Positions 1-7,185 of a stretch of DNA of 13,557 nucleotides are shown in pieces (the first letter of the stretch is position 1; the number at the start of each line of letters is the position of its first letter). A program made the position numbers and the translations under genes. Below the pieces are notes generated by a model. The model searched no databases. It had not been told where the DNA came from and worked only from the letters and a program-made list of their open reading frames with translations. Source of the stretch: Nitrospirota bacterium (GTDB taxonomy: Bacteria > Nitrospirota > Nitrospiria > Nitrospirales > NS-4); NCBI GenBank assembly GCA_005877565.1, contig VBOK01000202.1, positions 1-13,557 on the forward strand, read 5' to 3'.

Positions 1-1
1 C

Positions 2-466
2 GCCCAGTGGCTGATTCGGAGCATTGACCAGCGGAACAAGACGATCGTGCGGGTCGTTGAGAGCATCGTCCAGACCCAGGAGCCGTTCTTCGAACATGGA
101 ATCCAATACCTTAAGCCAATGGTGTTGCGCGACGTCGCGGAAGACGTTTCCATGCACGAGTCGACCATCAGCCGCGTCACCTCCAACAAATATCTCCATT
201 GCGCGCAAGGGATTTTCGAACTCAAGTTCTTCTTCAACACCAGCATCCCGAGGTCCCAGGAAGGGCTGACCGAATTGTCATCCGTGGCGGTGCGTGAGAT
301 GATTCGCAAGATGGTGGAAGAGGAAGACTCCAACCGTCCCTTGAAGGACCAGGAGATCGTCGCGCGGCTGAAAGCCCAAAACGTGGTCCTGGCCAGGCGC
401 ACCGTGGCCAAGTACCGGATGGAACTCAACATTTCGTCAGCCAGCCGACGTAAGCGCGTCTGCTAA
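2..466 (+). CDS. rpoN: RNA polymerase sigma-54 factor RpoN, C-terminal part (5' end outside window)
   Basis: The open frame enters from the left edge, with its first complete codon at base 2, and encodes the last 154 residues of sigma-54. This factor directs RNA polymerase to -24/-12 promoters and needs an AAA+ activator to open them. The region contains the core-proximal helix-turn-helix that contacts the -12 element (around VAEDVSMHESTISRVTSNKY) and then the C-terminal domain. That domain holds the signature RpoN box ARRTVAKYR at bases 392-418, which reads the -24 element. The stop is TAA at 464-466, about 15 codons after the box, the normal distance, so the C-terminus is intact. An internal GTG at 47 is not the start, because homology continues to the window edge. 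Sigma-54 often controls nitrogen genes and pilin genes, so its position next to the pil cluster is suggestive, but no -24/-12 promoter was recognised in this window. Confidence 0.96.
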   Translation, partial: AQWLIRSIDQRNKTIVRVVESIVQTQEPFFEHGIQYLKPMVLRDVAEDVSMHESTISRVTSNKYLHCAQGIFELKFFFNTSIPRSQEGLTELSSVAVREMIRKMVEEEDSNRPLKDQEIVARLKAQNVVLARRTVAKYRMELNISSASRRKRVC

Positions 467-538
467 GACAACGCTGTCTAACTTTCCCTGCATTCCTTTT
501 CCTGTTCCTGGCCAAACACAAGGTCTACCAGCATGACC

Positions 539-557
539 ATCCCTCACCGCTAGGGAT
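539..557. repeat. Short inverted repeat in the rpoN-pil intergenic gap
   Basis: The gap 467-682 holds no convincing gene. The one clear structure away from the promoter is ATCCCT (539-544) and AGGGAT (552-557), a perfect 6-bp inverted repeat with a 7-base loop. No T-run follows, so it is not a good intrinsic terminator. It could be a protein-binding site or a weak RNA hairpin downstream of rpoN. Confidence 0.35.
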
Positions 558-642
558 AGTAGGTCCAGTTCCTTACGTGCGTCGCGCTGCGCTCCTGAAG
601 CTGATGTCACGCGGTAGTCATACGTCTTCTTGTAAAAACTCC

Positions 643-670
643 TTGACATCAAAATTATACTAACTATACT
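643..670 (+). promoter_or_regulatory. Sigma-70-type promoter of the HTH-pilMNOPQ operon
   Basis: A perfect -35 box TTGACA (643-648) is followed by a 16-bp AT-rich spacer and a -10 box TATACT (665-670), which matches five of six consensus bases. Transcription would start near 677. The AT-rich stretch stands out from the GC-rich surroundings. All genes from 740 to 5970 are tightly packed downstream, so this is the best candidate promoter for the pil operon. Confidence 0.7.
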
Positions 671-681
671 TACGACAGTTA
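661..681. promoter_or_regulatory. Possible operator overlapping the -10 box
   Basis: TAACT (661-665) and AGTTA (677-681) form a 5-bp inverted repeat flanking the -10 box and start-site region. TATACT also occurs twice in direct orientation (656-661 and 665-670). A regulator bound here would block the promoter, and the small HTH protein encoded just downstream is an obvious candidate for autoregulation. The repeat is short and could arise by chance. Confidence 0.3.
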
Positions 682-739
682 TGTGTCCAATCGATTTCAC
701 GTGCCGCGCGCGATGAAGGCCGTTGAGGCGAAGAGGAAA

Positions 740-958
740 ATGCACAGCGTACGGCCCGCCGGTCGCAAGCCTGTCTCACGGCGGTTCTCGACGCTGGAAG
801 TGTGTCACTTGTTCGATATCTCGAAGGCGACGCTGTATCGCTGGGAACGCGAAGGCCTGATCTCAACGCCGCCGCGCGATTGGCGGAACTGGCGACTCTA
901 CACGACGACGAATCTCGAAGAGATTAAGCGTATCATTCGTCGGCGCGCATCAAGCTAG
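740..958 (+). CDS. Small MerR-like helix-turn-helix DNA-binding protein
   Basis: This is a 72-residue basic protein consisting of little more than one winged MerR-type helix-turn-helix: FSTLEVCHLFDISKATLYRW, then REGLIS, then a wing with WRLYTTTNLEEI. That order matches the N-terminal DNA-binding domain of MerR regulators. The effector-binding and long dimerisation parts are missing, so it may act as a minimal DNA-binding protein or with a partner. I chose ATG 740 because AAGAGG (731-736) lies just upstream. In-frame GTG 683 and ATG 713 would add 19 or 9 residues but have no Shine-Dalgarno, and GTG 683 lies only about 6 nt from the predicted transcription start. It ends 28 bp before pilM and is probably cotranscribed with it. 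Its target is unknown; the pil promoter itself is plausible. Confidence 0.72.
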   Translation: MHSVRPAGRKPVSRRFSTLEVCHLFDISKATLYRWEREGLISTPPRDWRNWRLYTTTNLEEIKRIIRRRASS

Positions 959-986
959 ACACTGGGAAGAATAGAAAGGGCGACCG

Positions 987-2054
987 TTGTTTGGATTTGG
1001 TTCGAAAGCATACCTGCTAGGGTTGGACATCGGGTCCGGGTCTATCAAGATGTTGCAACTCAAGGAGGCCACGGGAAAGCTGAAGGTGGAGCGGTTCGGC
1101 ATGAAACCGCTTCCCGCCGAAATGATCGTCGACGGATCGATCATGGATGGCTTGGGGGTCGTGACGGCCATCAAGGAACTCGCCACCGAGCAGAAACTCA
1201 AGAACAAGAACGTCGCCTTGTCGATCTCCGGGACGTCCGTCATCGTGAAGAAAATCACCCTCCCGCCGATGCCGGCAGATGAGTTGGATAAGCAGATCAA
1301 GTTCGAGGCGGAGCAATACATCCCCTTCGACATTAACGATGTCTATCTGGATTTCCATATTCTCTCGCCGGAAGAGCGGTCCTCCGCCGCGCAGGGAGAG
1401 ATGGAAGTCCTGCTGGTCGCGACCAAGAAGGACAAGTTGAACGACTACGCCAACGCGGTGCGCGAGGCCGGCTTGACGCCCAAGGTGGTTGATGTCGACG
1501 CGTTCGCCGTTGAAAACATGTACTGCGCGAATTACGACGTGTCAACGGCTGAGCTGACTGCGATCGTGAACATCGGCGCCAGCGTCATGAATATTAATAT
1601 CTTGAAGGGCGGAGTCTCGGCGTTCACTCGGGACATCACGATCGGCGGCAACCGGTACTCTGAGCGGATCCAACAGGACCTTGGGCTGAGCCTGGAAGAT
1701 GCTGAAGCGGCCAAAAAAGGCCACTTGCCGGATGTCAACGCCGACGCACTGCACCAAGCGATCGCCGCAGTCGATGAGGAGATGGCAACGGAGATCGGCC
1801 GTTCCTTCGATTATTTCCGGACGACCTCCCCCGACGAAGACATCGCGCGCATCGTCCTGTGCGGCGGGTGCTCCAAGATCAAGAGCCTGCCGATCAAGAT
1901 TTCAGAGCACTTGGGCCTCGAAACGTCTGTGGCCGATCCATTCAAGAAGCTGGATACAACGGCCTTGAAGAAAAGTCACGAAGAAATAGAGCGGGTCGCG
2001 CCGGAGGCAGCCGTCGTCGTCGGCCTCGCCCTGCGGCGGGAGGGTGACCGATGA
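987..2054 (+). CDS. pilM: Type IV pilus assembly protein PilM
   Basis: PilM is the cytoplasmic, actin-like ATP-binding protein of the type IV pilus alignment complex. It binds the N-terminal tail of PilN and links the inner-membrane complex to the pilus motor. The 355-residue length is normal. The actin-fold phosphate loop is LLGLDIGSGSIKMLQL near residues 10-25, a second nucleotide segment is NIGASVMNINIL near 194-205, and the late glycine-rich turn LCGGCSKI precedes the C-terminus. The start is TTG 987, supported by AGAAAGGG just upstream (973-980); the residues MFGFGSKAYLLGLDIG match the family N-terminus. The stop overlaps the pilN start (ATGA at 2051-2054), indicating translational coupling. 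Confidence 0.95.
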   Translation: MFGFGSKAYLLGLDIGSGSIKMLQLKEATGKLKVERFGMKPLPAEMIVDGSIMDGLGVVTAIKELATEQKLKNKNVALSISGTSVIVKKITLPPMPADELDKQIKFEAEQYIPFDINDVYLDFHILSPEERSSAAQGEMEVLLVATKKDKLNDYANAVREAGLTPKVVDVDAFAVENMYCANYDVSTAELTAIVNIGASVMNINILKGGVSAFTRDITIGGNRYSERIQQDLGLSLEDAEAAKKGHLPDVNADALHQAIAAVDEEMATEIGRSFDYFRTTSPDEDIARIVLCGGCSKIKSLPIKISEHLGLETSVADPFKKLDTTALKKSHEEIERVAPEAAVVVGLALRREGDR

Positions 2055-2605
2055 TCAAGATCAATCTCCTCCCTGTCAAACGAGCCGCCCAAAAAGCAAA
2101 GGCCCCTGTCGATGAGGCGATGTTCCAGTTGTGGGTGGGCCTGGGGATCGTGCTCGTCTTTGTTGGGGCGTGTGGGTATCGCTGGCAGATGCTCGTCGAT
2201 GAGGTCGCGCTGCAGACCCAGCTCAAGGAGAGCAAGACGAAGGAGCTCGAGTCGCTCAAGAAGAAGGTCAAGGAGGTCGAGGATTTCGAGAAGAACAAGC
2301 AGTTATTGGAGGACAAGAACCGCATCATTGAGCAACTTCGCAAGAATCAAGGCGGGCCGGTTCGGCTGCTCGACTATCTCAGCCAGAGCTTGGACCCCTT
2401 GAAGGTCTGGCTGACCAACGTCGAAGGCGACAAGGAAGTCACGCTCAGCGGCAAGGCGTTGACGAACGACGATATCGTGGAGTTCATCAGGAACCTTCAG
2501 CAGAGTGGATACTTTTCTGGCGTGTTGCTGGAGGAGAGCCGTCAGACGGGGGAAGAAGGCCTGATCATCTACTCGTTCAGAATCAAGATGGCAGTAAAGG
2601 CCTGA
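2051..2605 (+). CDS. pilN: Type IV pilus inner-membrane protein PilN
   Basis: PilN is a bitopic inner-membrane protein. Its short cytoplasmic tail docks on PilM and its periplasmic part pairs with PilO. The tail here is MIKINLLPVKR, carrying the conserved INLLP motif that fits the PilM groove. One transmembrane helix follows at about residues 25-42, then a charged coiled coil at about 50-100, then a compact ferredoxin-like periplasmic domain to residue 184. Length and layout are typical. The strong Shine-Dalgarno GGGAGGG (2038-2044) lies inside the end of pilM, and the start overlaps the pilM stop by four bases. Three bases separate its stop from pilO. Confidence 0.94.
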   Translation: MIKINLLPVKRAAQKAKAPVDEAMFQLWVGLGIVLVFVGACGYRWQMLVDEVALQTQLKESKTKELESLKKKVKEVEDFEKNKQLLEDKNRIIEQLRKNQGGPVRLLDYLSQSLDPLKVWLTNVEGDKEVTLSGKALTNDDIVEFIRNLQQSGYFSGVLLEESRQTGEEGLIIYSFRIKMAVKA

Positions 2606-2608
2606 CGC

Positions 2609-3220
2609 ATGGCGATGAAAGCTCCAGATCTCACGGCCTTCAAGGCCATCCCGATGCAGCAGAAGGTGGCCATGTTGATCCTGGTCTTGGTGGGGATCGG
2701 CGTCGGGTTCTATTTCTATGTCGAAGAGCCGCTCCAGACAGACATCACCAACTTGAAGGCCGACATTGCCAAGCTCGATACGGAAATCAACACCAACAAG
2801 GTCAGGATCGCGAAGCTCGAGGAGCTCAAGCGGTTGAATGCGGAATTGCAGCGTCAGCTTGACAAGAACCTGGAATACCTGCCCCCTGAGGAAGAGGCCG
2901 TGACACTGCTCAAACAACTCTCCAACCTCGGGACACGCATCGGGCTGGACCTCAAACTCTGGCGTCCCGGTACCCGTGTAGAGGATTCATCCAAGCTTTT
3001 TGTCAGACTTCCAGTAGATGTCGAGATGAGCGGCGGATACCACACCTTGGCGCTCTTCTTTGACCGGATCGGCAAACTCCCCCGCATCATCAACGTCAAC
3101 AAAATCAAGATGGGAGGCGGGAAGGAAGAACGCGGCCGTGTGTCCGTCCAGACATCGTTCCAGCTCACGGCTTTCGCGTCTCCCTCCGCACCCGGAGGGG
3201 CCAAGCCGGCAGGGAAGTGA
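2609..3220 (+). CDS. pilO: Type IV pilus inner-membrane protein PilO
   Basis: PilO forms dimers with PilN and contacts PilP in the periplasm, aligning the pilus machine between the membranes. The 203-residue protein has a short cytoplasmic N-terminus, one transmembrane helix at about 19-37 (AMLILVLVGIGVGFYFYV), a coiled coil at about 45-90, and a C-terminal periplasmic domain containing the family segment LPVDVEMSGGYHTLALFFDRI. A proline- and alanine-containing tail follows. ATG 2609 begins three bases after the pilN stop. Its own stop touches the downstream pilP frame, as expected in a coupled operon. Confidence 0.94.
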   Translation: MAMKAPDLTAFKAIPMQQKVAMLILVLVGIGVGFYFYVEEPLQTDITNLKADIAKLDTEINTNKVRIAKLEELKRLNAELQRQLDKNLEYLPPEEEAVTLLKQLSNLGTRIGLDLKLWRPGTRVEDSSKLFVRLPVDVEMSGGYHTLALFFDRIGKLPRIINVNKIKMGGGKEERGRVSVQTSFQLTAFASPSAPGGAKPAGK

Positions 3221-3237
3221 GACAGCAAGACGACACC

Positions 3238-4056
3238 ATGAGAATGATCACCCTCTATTATATTGGCGGTTTGACAGCCGTTGTGCTGTTGGGCATAGGA
3301 AATGCGTTTGCTGAACCGACGACCACGCAGACACTGGTGGCCATGAGCCTGTTGACCGGGGAAGATCAGAAGCCGAAAGCGCTGCCCCCCAAACCCAAGG
3401 CGCCGCCTCCTGGCGGTATTGGGCAGGTTCCGGCTCAGCCCGCCGCGCCTGCTGTGCCGGCCAAGCCAGGAACACCTGCCCCGGCAGCCGGCATACCGGC
3501 ACTGACTCCCGCTGCCCCTGCTACACCCCAAGCTGGTGCGAAACCTCCTGCACCCGCTGCCCCTGCTATGCCGGCCAAGCCAGGAACGCCTGCTCCGGCA
3601 GCCGGCACACCGGCACTGACTCCCGCTGCCCCTGCTGCGACTCCGCCAGCGATGACGATGGCACCCGCGCCTGTGGTCCCCACTCCACCCGTGGACAGTG
3701 CTGAAGGCTATTCCTATGATCCGAAAAGCCGGCGCGATCCGTTCCAGTCGCTCACGAAAATGATCAAAACTGCCTCCTTGCAGTCGCAGATGCCTCCTCT
3801 GCAACGGGTCCAGATCAGCGACATGAAACTCCTGGGCATCATGTGGGGCGGGTACGGCTACTTCGGACTGATTCAAACTCCAGAGGGCAAGGGATACACG
3901 GTGAAAGAAGGCATGCTGCTGGGCACCAACAACGGGGTCATCAAGACGATTACCGATAAAGCGATCATCGTGTCGGAACCCACCATAGATATCGCAGGAA
4001 GAAAAAGCACGAAGGAGGTCGAAATCCTTCTCCGTCCCAGAGAGGTGACCGAATGA
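3238..4056 (+). CDS. pilP: Type IV pilus assembly protein PilP with Pro/Ala-rich linker
   Basis: PilP is the periplasmic bridge between the PilN-PilO dimer and the PilQ secretin. From ATG 3238 the protein is 272 residues. It starts with a Sec signal peptide (basic MRM, hydrophobic core, cleavage likely after AFA at residue 25). A long Pro/Ala-rich linker follows to about residue 155, then the PilP domain, which opens with the hallmark RRDPF. PilP is usually a lipoprotein, but no lipobox cysteine is visible here. An in-frame GTG at 3217 overlaps the pilO stop and would add seven residues. I prefer ATG 3238 because it gives a standard signal peptide and the AGGGA before 3217 is too close. The stop overlaps the pilQ start as ATGA (4053-4056). 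Confidence 0.88.
   Translation: MRMITLYYIGGLTAVVLLGIGNAFAEPTTTQTLVAMSLLTGEDQKPKALPPKPKAPPPGGIGQVPAQPAAPAVPAKPGTPAPAAGIPALTPAAPATPQAGAKPPAPAAPAMPAKPGTPAPAAGTPALTPAAPAATPPAMTMAPAPVVPTPPVDSAEGYSYDPKSRRDPFQSLTKMIKTASLQSQMPPLQRVQISDMKLLGIMWGGYGYFGLIQTPEGKGYTVKEGMLLGTNNGVIKTITDKAIIVSEPTIDIAGRKSTKEVEILLRPREVTE
3448..3636 (+). repeat. Two 75-bp direct repeats inside the pilP linker
   Basis: Bases 3448-3522 and 3562-3636 are nearly identical (four differences by eye). Each encodes a 25-residue unit containing PAKPGTPAPAAG and then PALTPAAPA. They make up much of the Pro/Ala-rich spacer of PilP. Such repeats can expand or contract, changing spacer length between strains without breaking the frame, because the unit is 25 whole codons. 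Confidence 0.9.
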
Positions 4057-4973
4057 AAACTCAACTGACCAGTCTGGGGGTCCTCGTGGCAGGAGCTGCG
4101 ATGCTAGGAACCCTGCAGGCCTGCGCCCCAACCGAGCCGATGATGGAACCGACCGTCGCGGAGACCGCGCCCACGCGCAGTGCCCAAGCGCCAGCCAGAG
4201 AGATGGCGCCCCCTCCTGCTGACGCGTTGAAGTCGGCGCCCGAATCTCCGGCGGTGAAGTCCAAAGGCGAGGCTACCCCGCCTTCCCTCATCGCCGCTAG
4301 GACCACCGGCGACAAACTGCTGCCGCCCGCAAGATCCATGACGGACCTCACCGTGCAGCGTGCCAAGGACAGCGTGGTGGTGCTCATTACCGGAGACGGT
4401 GAGCTGACCTACGACGTCACGAAGCTGAGCGGGAATCGGCTCGTCATTGACCTCCTGAATGTCGCCAACGGCACCAAGCGCCAGGCCATCCCCGTTCAAC
4501 ACCAATTCATGCGGCAGATTCGGATTGGCGTGCACCAGTTCCCGCAGGCAAAGGTGCGACTGGTCCTCGATTTGCGGCGGACCGTCCCCTATACCATCGA
4601 GAAGATCGGGGCCAGTGCCGGTGCCGGGGCGGCTCAAATTCCTCGATCCGTTGACGCCGCTGGCGCAACCGAAACCGGATCAACCGTCAGATTTTACCAC
4701 GCAGGGCGGCACCGAGCGATTCACCGGGAAGCGGATCTCTCTGGACTTCCAGGAAGCGGAGATCAGCAGCGTGCTCCGCCTGATCGCCGACGTCAGCGGT
4801 CTCAACATGGTTGTCGGGGAAGCGGTCAAGGCGAAGGTGACGCTGAAGCTATTGAACGTGCCGTGGGATCAGGCGCTCGACCTGATTCTCAAGCTGAACA
4901 ACCTAGGGCAGATCCGCGAAGGGAACATCCTATGGATCGACACCCTGGCCAACATCACCAAGCTCCGGGATGA
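4053..4973 (+). CDS. pilQ: PilQ N-terminal reading frame (signal peptide and AMIN domain)
   Basis: As the sequence stands, this frame encodes 306 residues, but only about the first 190 are PilQ. They comprise a signal sequence ending in the lipobox LQAC (Cys24), a Pro/Ala-rich spacer to about residue 94, and an AMIN domain that in other secretins binds peptidoglycan. After residue 190 the product is out-of-frame sequence rich in Arg, Gly and Gln with no family likeness. On its own this fragment cannot form a secretin. Confidence 0.6.
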   Translation: MKTQLTSLGVLVAGAAMLGTLQACAPTEPMMEPTVAETAPTRSAQAPAREMAPPPADALKSAPESPAVKSKGEATPPSLIAARTTGDKLLPPARSMTDLTVQRAKDSVVVLITGDGELTYDVTKLSGNRLVIDLLNVANGTKRQAIPVQHQFMRQIRIGVHQFPQAKVRLVLDLRRTVPYTIEKIGASAGAGAAQIPRSVDAAGATETGSTVRFYHAGRHRAIHREADLSGLPGSGDQQRAPPDRRRQRSQHGCRGSGQGEGDAEAIERAVGSGARPDSQAEQPRADPRREHPMDRHPGQHHQAPG

Positions 4974-5970
4974 TGCTGCCAGAGCGAAAGAATCGACCCT
5001 GAAAGCCGAAGAGCTCGTGACGCGCATCATCTACCTCAATTTCTCCGATGCCGCCAAAACTGTCGATGTGGCTAAGAGCAATCTGAGCACGAGGGGTGAG
5101 ATCAAGGTCGATTCCCGAACCAACTCGCTCGTCGTCCGGGACATCCAGGACAATCTAACCAGGGTCGAGAAGATCGTCCGTGATCTGGACCAGCGGACAC
5201 CGCAGGTCCAGATCGAAGCGCGGATCGTTCAGGCCAGTAAGTCCTTCGCCCGTGGGCTCGGGATCCAATGGGGACTCGGTTCCATAAACACGACTTCAAC
5301 GGGAGGTCGTAAGGATGCACCGATCACCGTCAACCTTGGCGCGTTGGCCACCTCCACCTTCGGCACACAAGCGAATGACTTCCTGGTCAACCTCCCGGCC
5401 TCAGCGTCAGGCGTGACCATTCCATCAACCACGGCCGGTTTTCTCATTGGTAAATTTTTGGGGACCACCGGAACGCTCGATCTGCGGCTGTCGGCCGGGG
5501 AAGCCCTGGGCCAGACCAAGATCGTCTCCGCGCCCAAGATCATTACGTTGGACAACAAACCAGCCAAGCTCGAACAGGGCAGCCAGGTTCCCTTCGCAAC
5601 CACCTCGTTGCAGGGGACGCAAACTACGTTCGTGGATGCGACGCTGACCCTGAACGTCACGCCGCATGTGATTCCCCATGCCAATACAGTCCGTCTTGAG
5701 ATCAAGGTGACCAAGAACGCCCTCGGGACGATCACTACCACAGCAGGACCGACTATTGATAAGAAGGAAGCGACGACGGAAATTCTACTTAAGGACGGTG
5801 AGACGACGGTCCTTGGCGGGATCTTCGAAGAAAACCGCACGGACTCGATACAAGGCGTGCCGTGGTTCAACCGCATCCCCTTCCTCGGCTGGTTGTTCAA
5901 GAACGAGGGTGTGTCCGTCAACACAACGGAGTTGCTGGTCTTCGTTACCCCGGCGATCATCAAGGAGTAA
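4459..5970 (+). CDS. pilQ: PilQ C-terminal reading frame (STN, N1 and secretin domains)
   Basis: This open frame carries all the pore-forming parts of PilQ. The first ATG in the frame is 4459, but true PilQ sequence begins only near 4630 (RLKFLDPLTP). The nearest start codon after that is TTG 4651. Either way the product would lack a signal peptide and could not reach the outer membrane. It shows STN (RISLDFQEAEI onward), an N1-like domain (TRIIYLNFSDA onward), the secretin core from VQIEARIVQASKSFARGLG, and the canonical C-terminal strand ELLVFVTPAI. It ends 18 bp before aroC. Confidence 0.65.
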   Translation: MSPTAPSARPSPFNTNSCGRFGLACTSSRRQRCDWSSICGGPSPIPSRRSGPVPVPGRLKFLDPLTPLAQPKPDQPSDFTTQGGTERFTGKRISLDFQEAEISSVLRLIADVSGLNMVVGEAVKAKVTLKLLNVPWDQALDLILKLNNLGQIREGNILWIDTLANITKLRDDAARAKESTLKAEELVTRIIYLNFSDAAKTVDVAKSNLSTRGEIKVDSRTNSLVVRDIQDNLTRVEKIVRDLDQRTPQVQIEARIVQASKSFARGLGIQWGLGSINTTSTGGRKDAPITVNLGALATSTFGTQANDFLVNLPASASGVTIPSTTAGFLIGKFLGTTGTLDLRLSAGEALGQTKIVSAPKIITLDNKPAKLEQGSQVPFATTSLQGTQTTFVDATLTLNVTPHVIPHANTVRLEIKVTKNALGTITTTAGPTIDKKEATTEILLKDGETTVLGGIFEENRTDSIQGVPWFNRIPFLGWLFKNEGVSVNTTELLVFVTPAIIKE

Positions 5971-5988
5971 CGTAAGGACGATTCCCTC

Positions 5989-7152
5989 ATGCTCCGGTAC
6001 CTGAACGGGGGAGAATCCCACGGGAAGGGTTTGATTGCCATCCTGGAAGGGATGCCCTCGGGTCTGCCTCTCACCGCTGACGACATCAATCGAGACCTTG
6101 CCAGACGGCAGAAAGGCTACGGCCGCGGCGGCCGCATGCGGATCGAGCAGGACCGCGTCGAGTTCCTCTCAGGCGTCCGCAAAGGGTTCACCCTCGGTAC
6201 CCCCATCACCCTGCATGTCGCCAACCGGGACTGGGAAAACTGGAAAGAGATCATGGCCCCCGAGCCGGGGCCCCCGGTCACGGAAAAGGTCGTCACCTGT
6301 CCACGGCCCGGTCATGCCGATCTGGTCGGGGCTATCAAATACAGCCATCGCGATATCCGGAACGTGCTGGAGAAGGCCAGCGCGCGGGAAACGGCGATCA
6401 GGGTGGCAGTCGGTGGCGTCGCCAAGCGGCTGCTGGCCGAATTCGGGATCCAGGTGTATAGTTACACGTTGGAAATCGGCGGGGTGCGGGCGTCGCTGAC
6501 AGGTTTGACGACGGAGCAGGCTTTTCGCCAGGCGGAGGAGTCGGAAGTCCGGTGCCCCGATCCGGAGGGCTCCACCAAGATGGTCGAGCGGATCCGGGAG
6601 GCAAAGCATAAGGGTGACACGCTGGGTGGTGTCTTCGAAGTGGTCGTGACCAATCCCCCGATCGGACTCGGGAGCTACGCCCAGTGGGATCGACGCCTCA
6701 CAGCCCGGCTGGCCATGGCGCTCATGAGCATCCAGGCCATGAAAGGGGTGGAAGTGGGGATGGGCTTCGAGGCGGCCCGCCGGTTCGGTTCTGACGTGCA
6801 TGACGAGATCTTCTACGACAAGAGAAAGGGCGGGTTCATTCGTCCGACCAACAATGCTGGGGGACTGGAAGGCGGGATCACCACCGGACAGCCCATCGTC
6901 CTGCGGACCGCGATGAAACCGATCTCGACGCTGTATGCGCCCAAGAAGAGCGTGGACATCCTGACGAAAGAGCCCCTCGAAGCCACCATCGAGCGTTCCG
7001 ACATCTGCACGGTCCCTGCCGCTGGCGTGGTGGGGGAGGCGGTGGTGGCCTACGAGGTGGCCGCCGCCATGGTGGAGAAGTTCGGCGGGGACACCCTCAT
7101 AGAGATGCGGCGGAACTTCGACGCCTACCAAGCGTACGTCAGGGACTTCTGA
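5989..7152 (+). CDS. aroC: Chorismate synthase
   Basis: The enzyme converts 5-enolpyruvylshikimate-3-phosphate to chorismate using reduced FMN, the last common step to aromatic amino acids, folate and quinones. The 387-residue length is normal. Signatures are GGESHG (residues 7-12), RRQKGYGRGGRM, the active-site RPGHAD (about 106-111, with His109), the segment RNVLEKASARETA, and EVRCPDPE. Start ATG 5989 has AAGG at 5974-5977 upstream and follows the pilQ stop by 18 bp, so it is probably in the same transcript. In many Proteobacteria pilQ is followed by aroK-aroB; here aroC takes that place. Confidence 0.96.
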   Translation: MLRYLNGGESHGKGLIAILEGMPSGLPLTADDINRDLARRQKGYGRGGRMRIEQDRVEFLSGVRKGFTLGTPITLHVANRDWENWKEIMAPEPGPPVTEKVVTCPRPGHADLVGAIKYSHRDIRNVLEKASARETAIRVAVGGVAKRLLAEFGIQVYSYTLEIGGVRASLTGLTTEQAFRQAEESEVRCPDPEGSTKMVERIREAKHKGDTLGGVFEVVVTNPPIGLGSYAQWDRRLTARLAMALMSIQAMKGVEVGMGFEAARRFGSDVHDEIFYDKRKGGFIRPTNNAGGLEGGITTGQPIVLRTAMKPISTLYAPKKSVDILTKEPLEATIERSDICTVPAAGVVGEAVVAYEVAAAMVEKFGGDTLIEMRRNFDAYQAYVRDF

Positions 7153-7185
7153 ACGCCCGTCAGTCCCTCCGAGAGCCATCGTGCA

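Larger units (their letters stand above)
4053..5970 (+). pseudogene. pilQ: Type IV pilus secretin PilQ, interrupted by a one-base frameshift
   Basis: PilQ forms the outer-membrane ring through which the pilus passes. The gene begins at ATG 4053 (Shine-Dalgarno AGAGAGG, 4039-4045) and reads correctly in one frame up to about 4625. The secretin then continues in another frame from about 4630 to the stop at 5968-5970. Dropping one G from the GGGG run at 4626-4629 joins GAG to RLKFLDPLTP and gives a 638-residue protein. In corrected numbering it has a lipoprotein-type signal (LQAC, Cys24), an AMIN domain at about 95-187, an STN domain at about 227-300, an N1-type domain at about 320-385, and the secretin barrel to the end, closing with TTELLVFVTPAIIKE. 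An assembly error is the simplest cause, because both halves are well conserved. A true recent mutation would abolish pili. Confidence 0.85.

Noticed and set aside
466..479. Terminator after rpoN (AGACA/TGTCT hairpin)
   Set aside because: The stem is only five base pairs, is AT-containing, and lacks a T-run.
3217..3237. GTG 3217 as the pilP start
   Set aside because: The AGGGA upstream is almost adjacent to the codon, and the extra polar residues weaken the signal peptide; ATG 3238 is the better start, though not proven.
2854..4131. 425-codon minus-strand open frame opposite pilO and pilP
   Set aside because: Its repeated Gly/Ser/Arg stretches are just the complement of the PilP Pro/Ala repeats.
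4620..4640. Programmed ribosomal frameshift in pilQ
   Set aside because: No slippery heptamer, stop-codon pause or clear stimulatory structure was seen; a one-base indel in GGGG is simpler.
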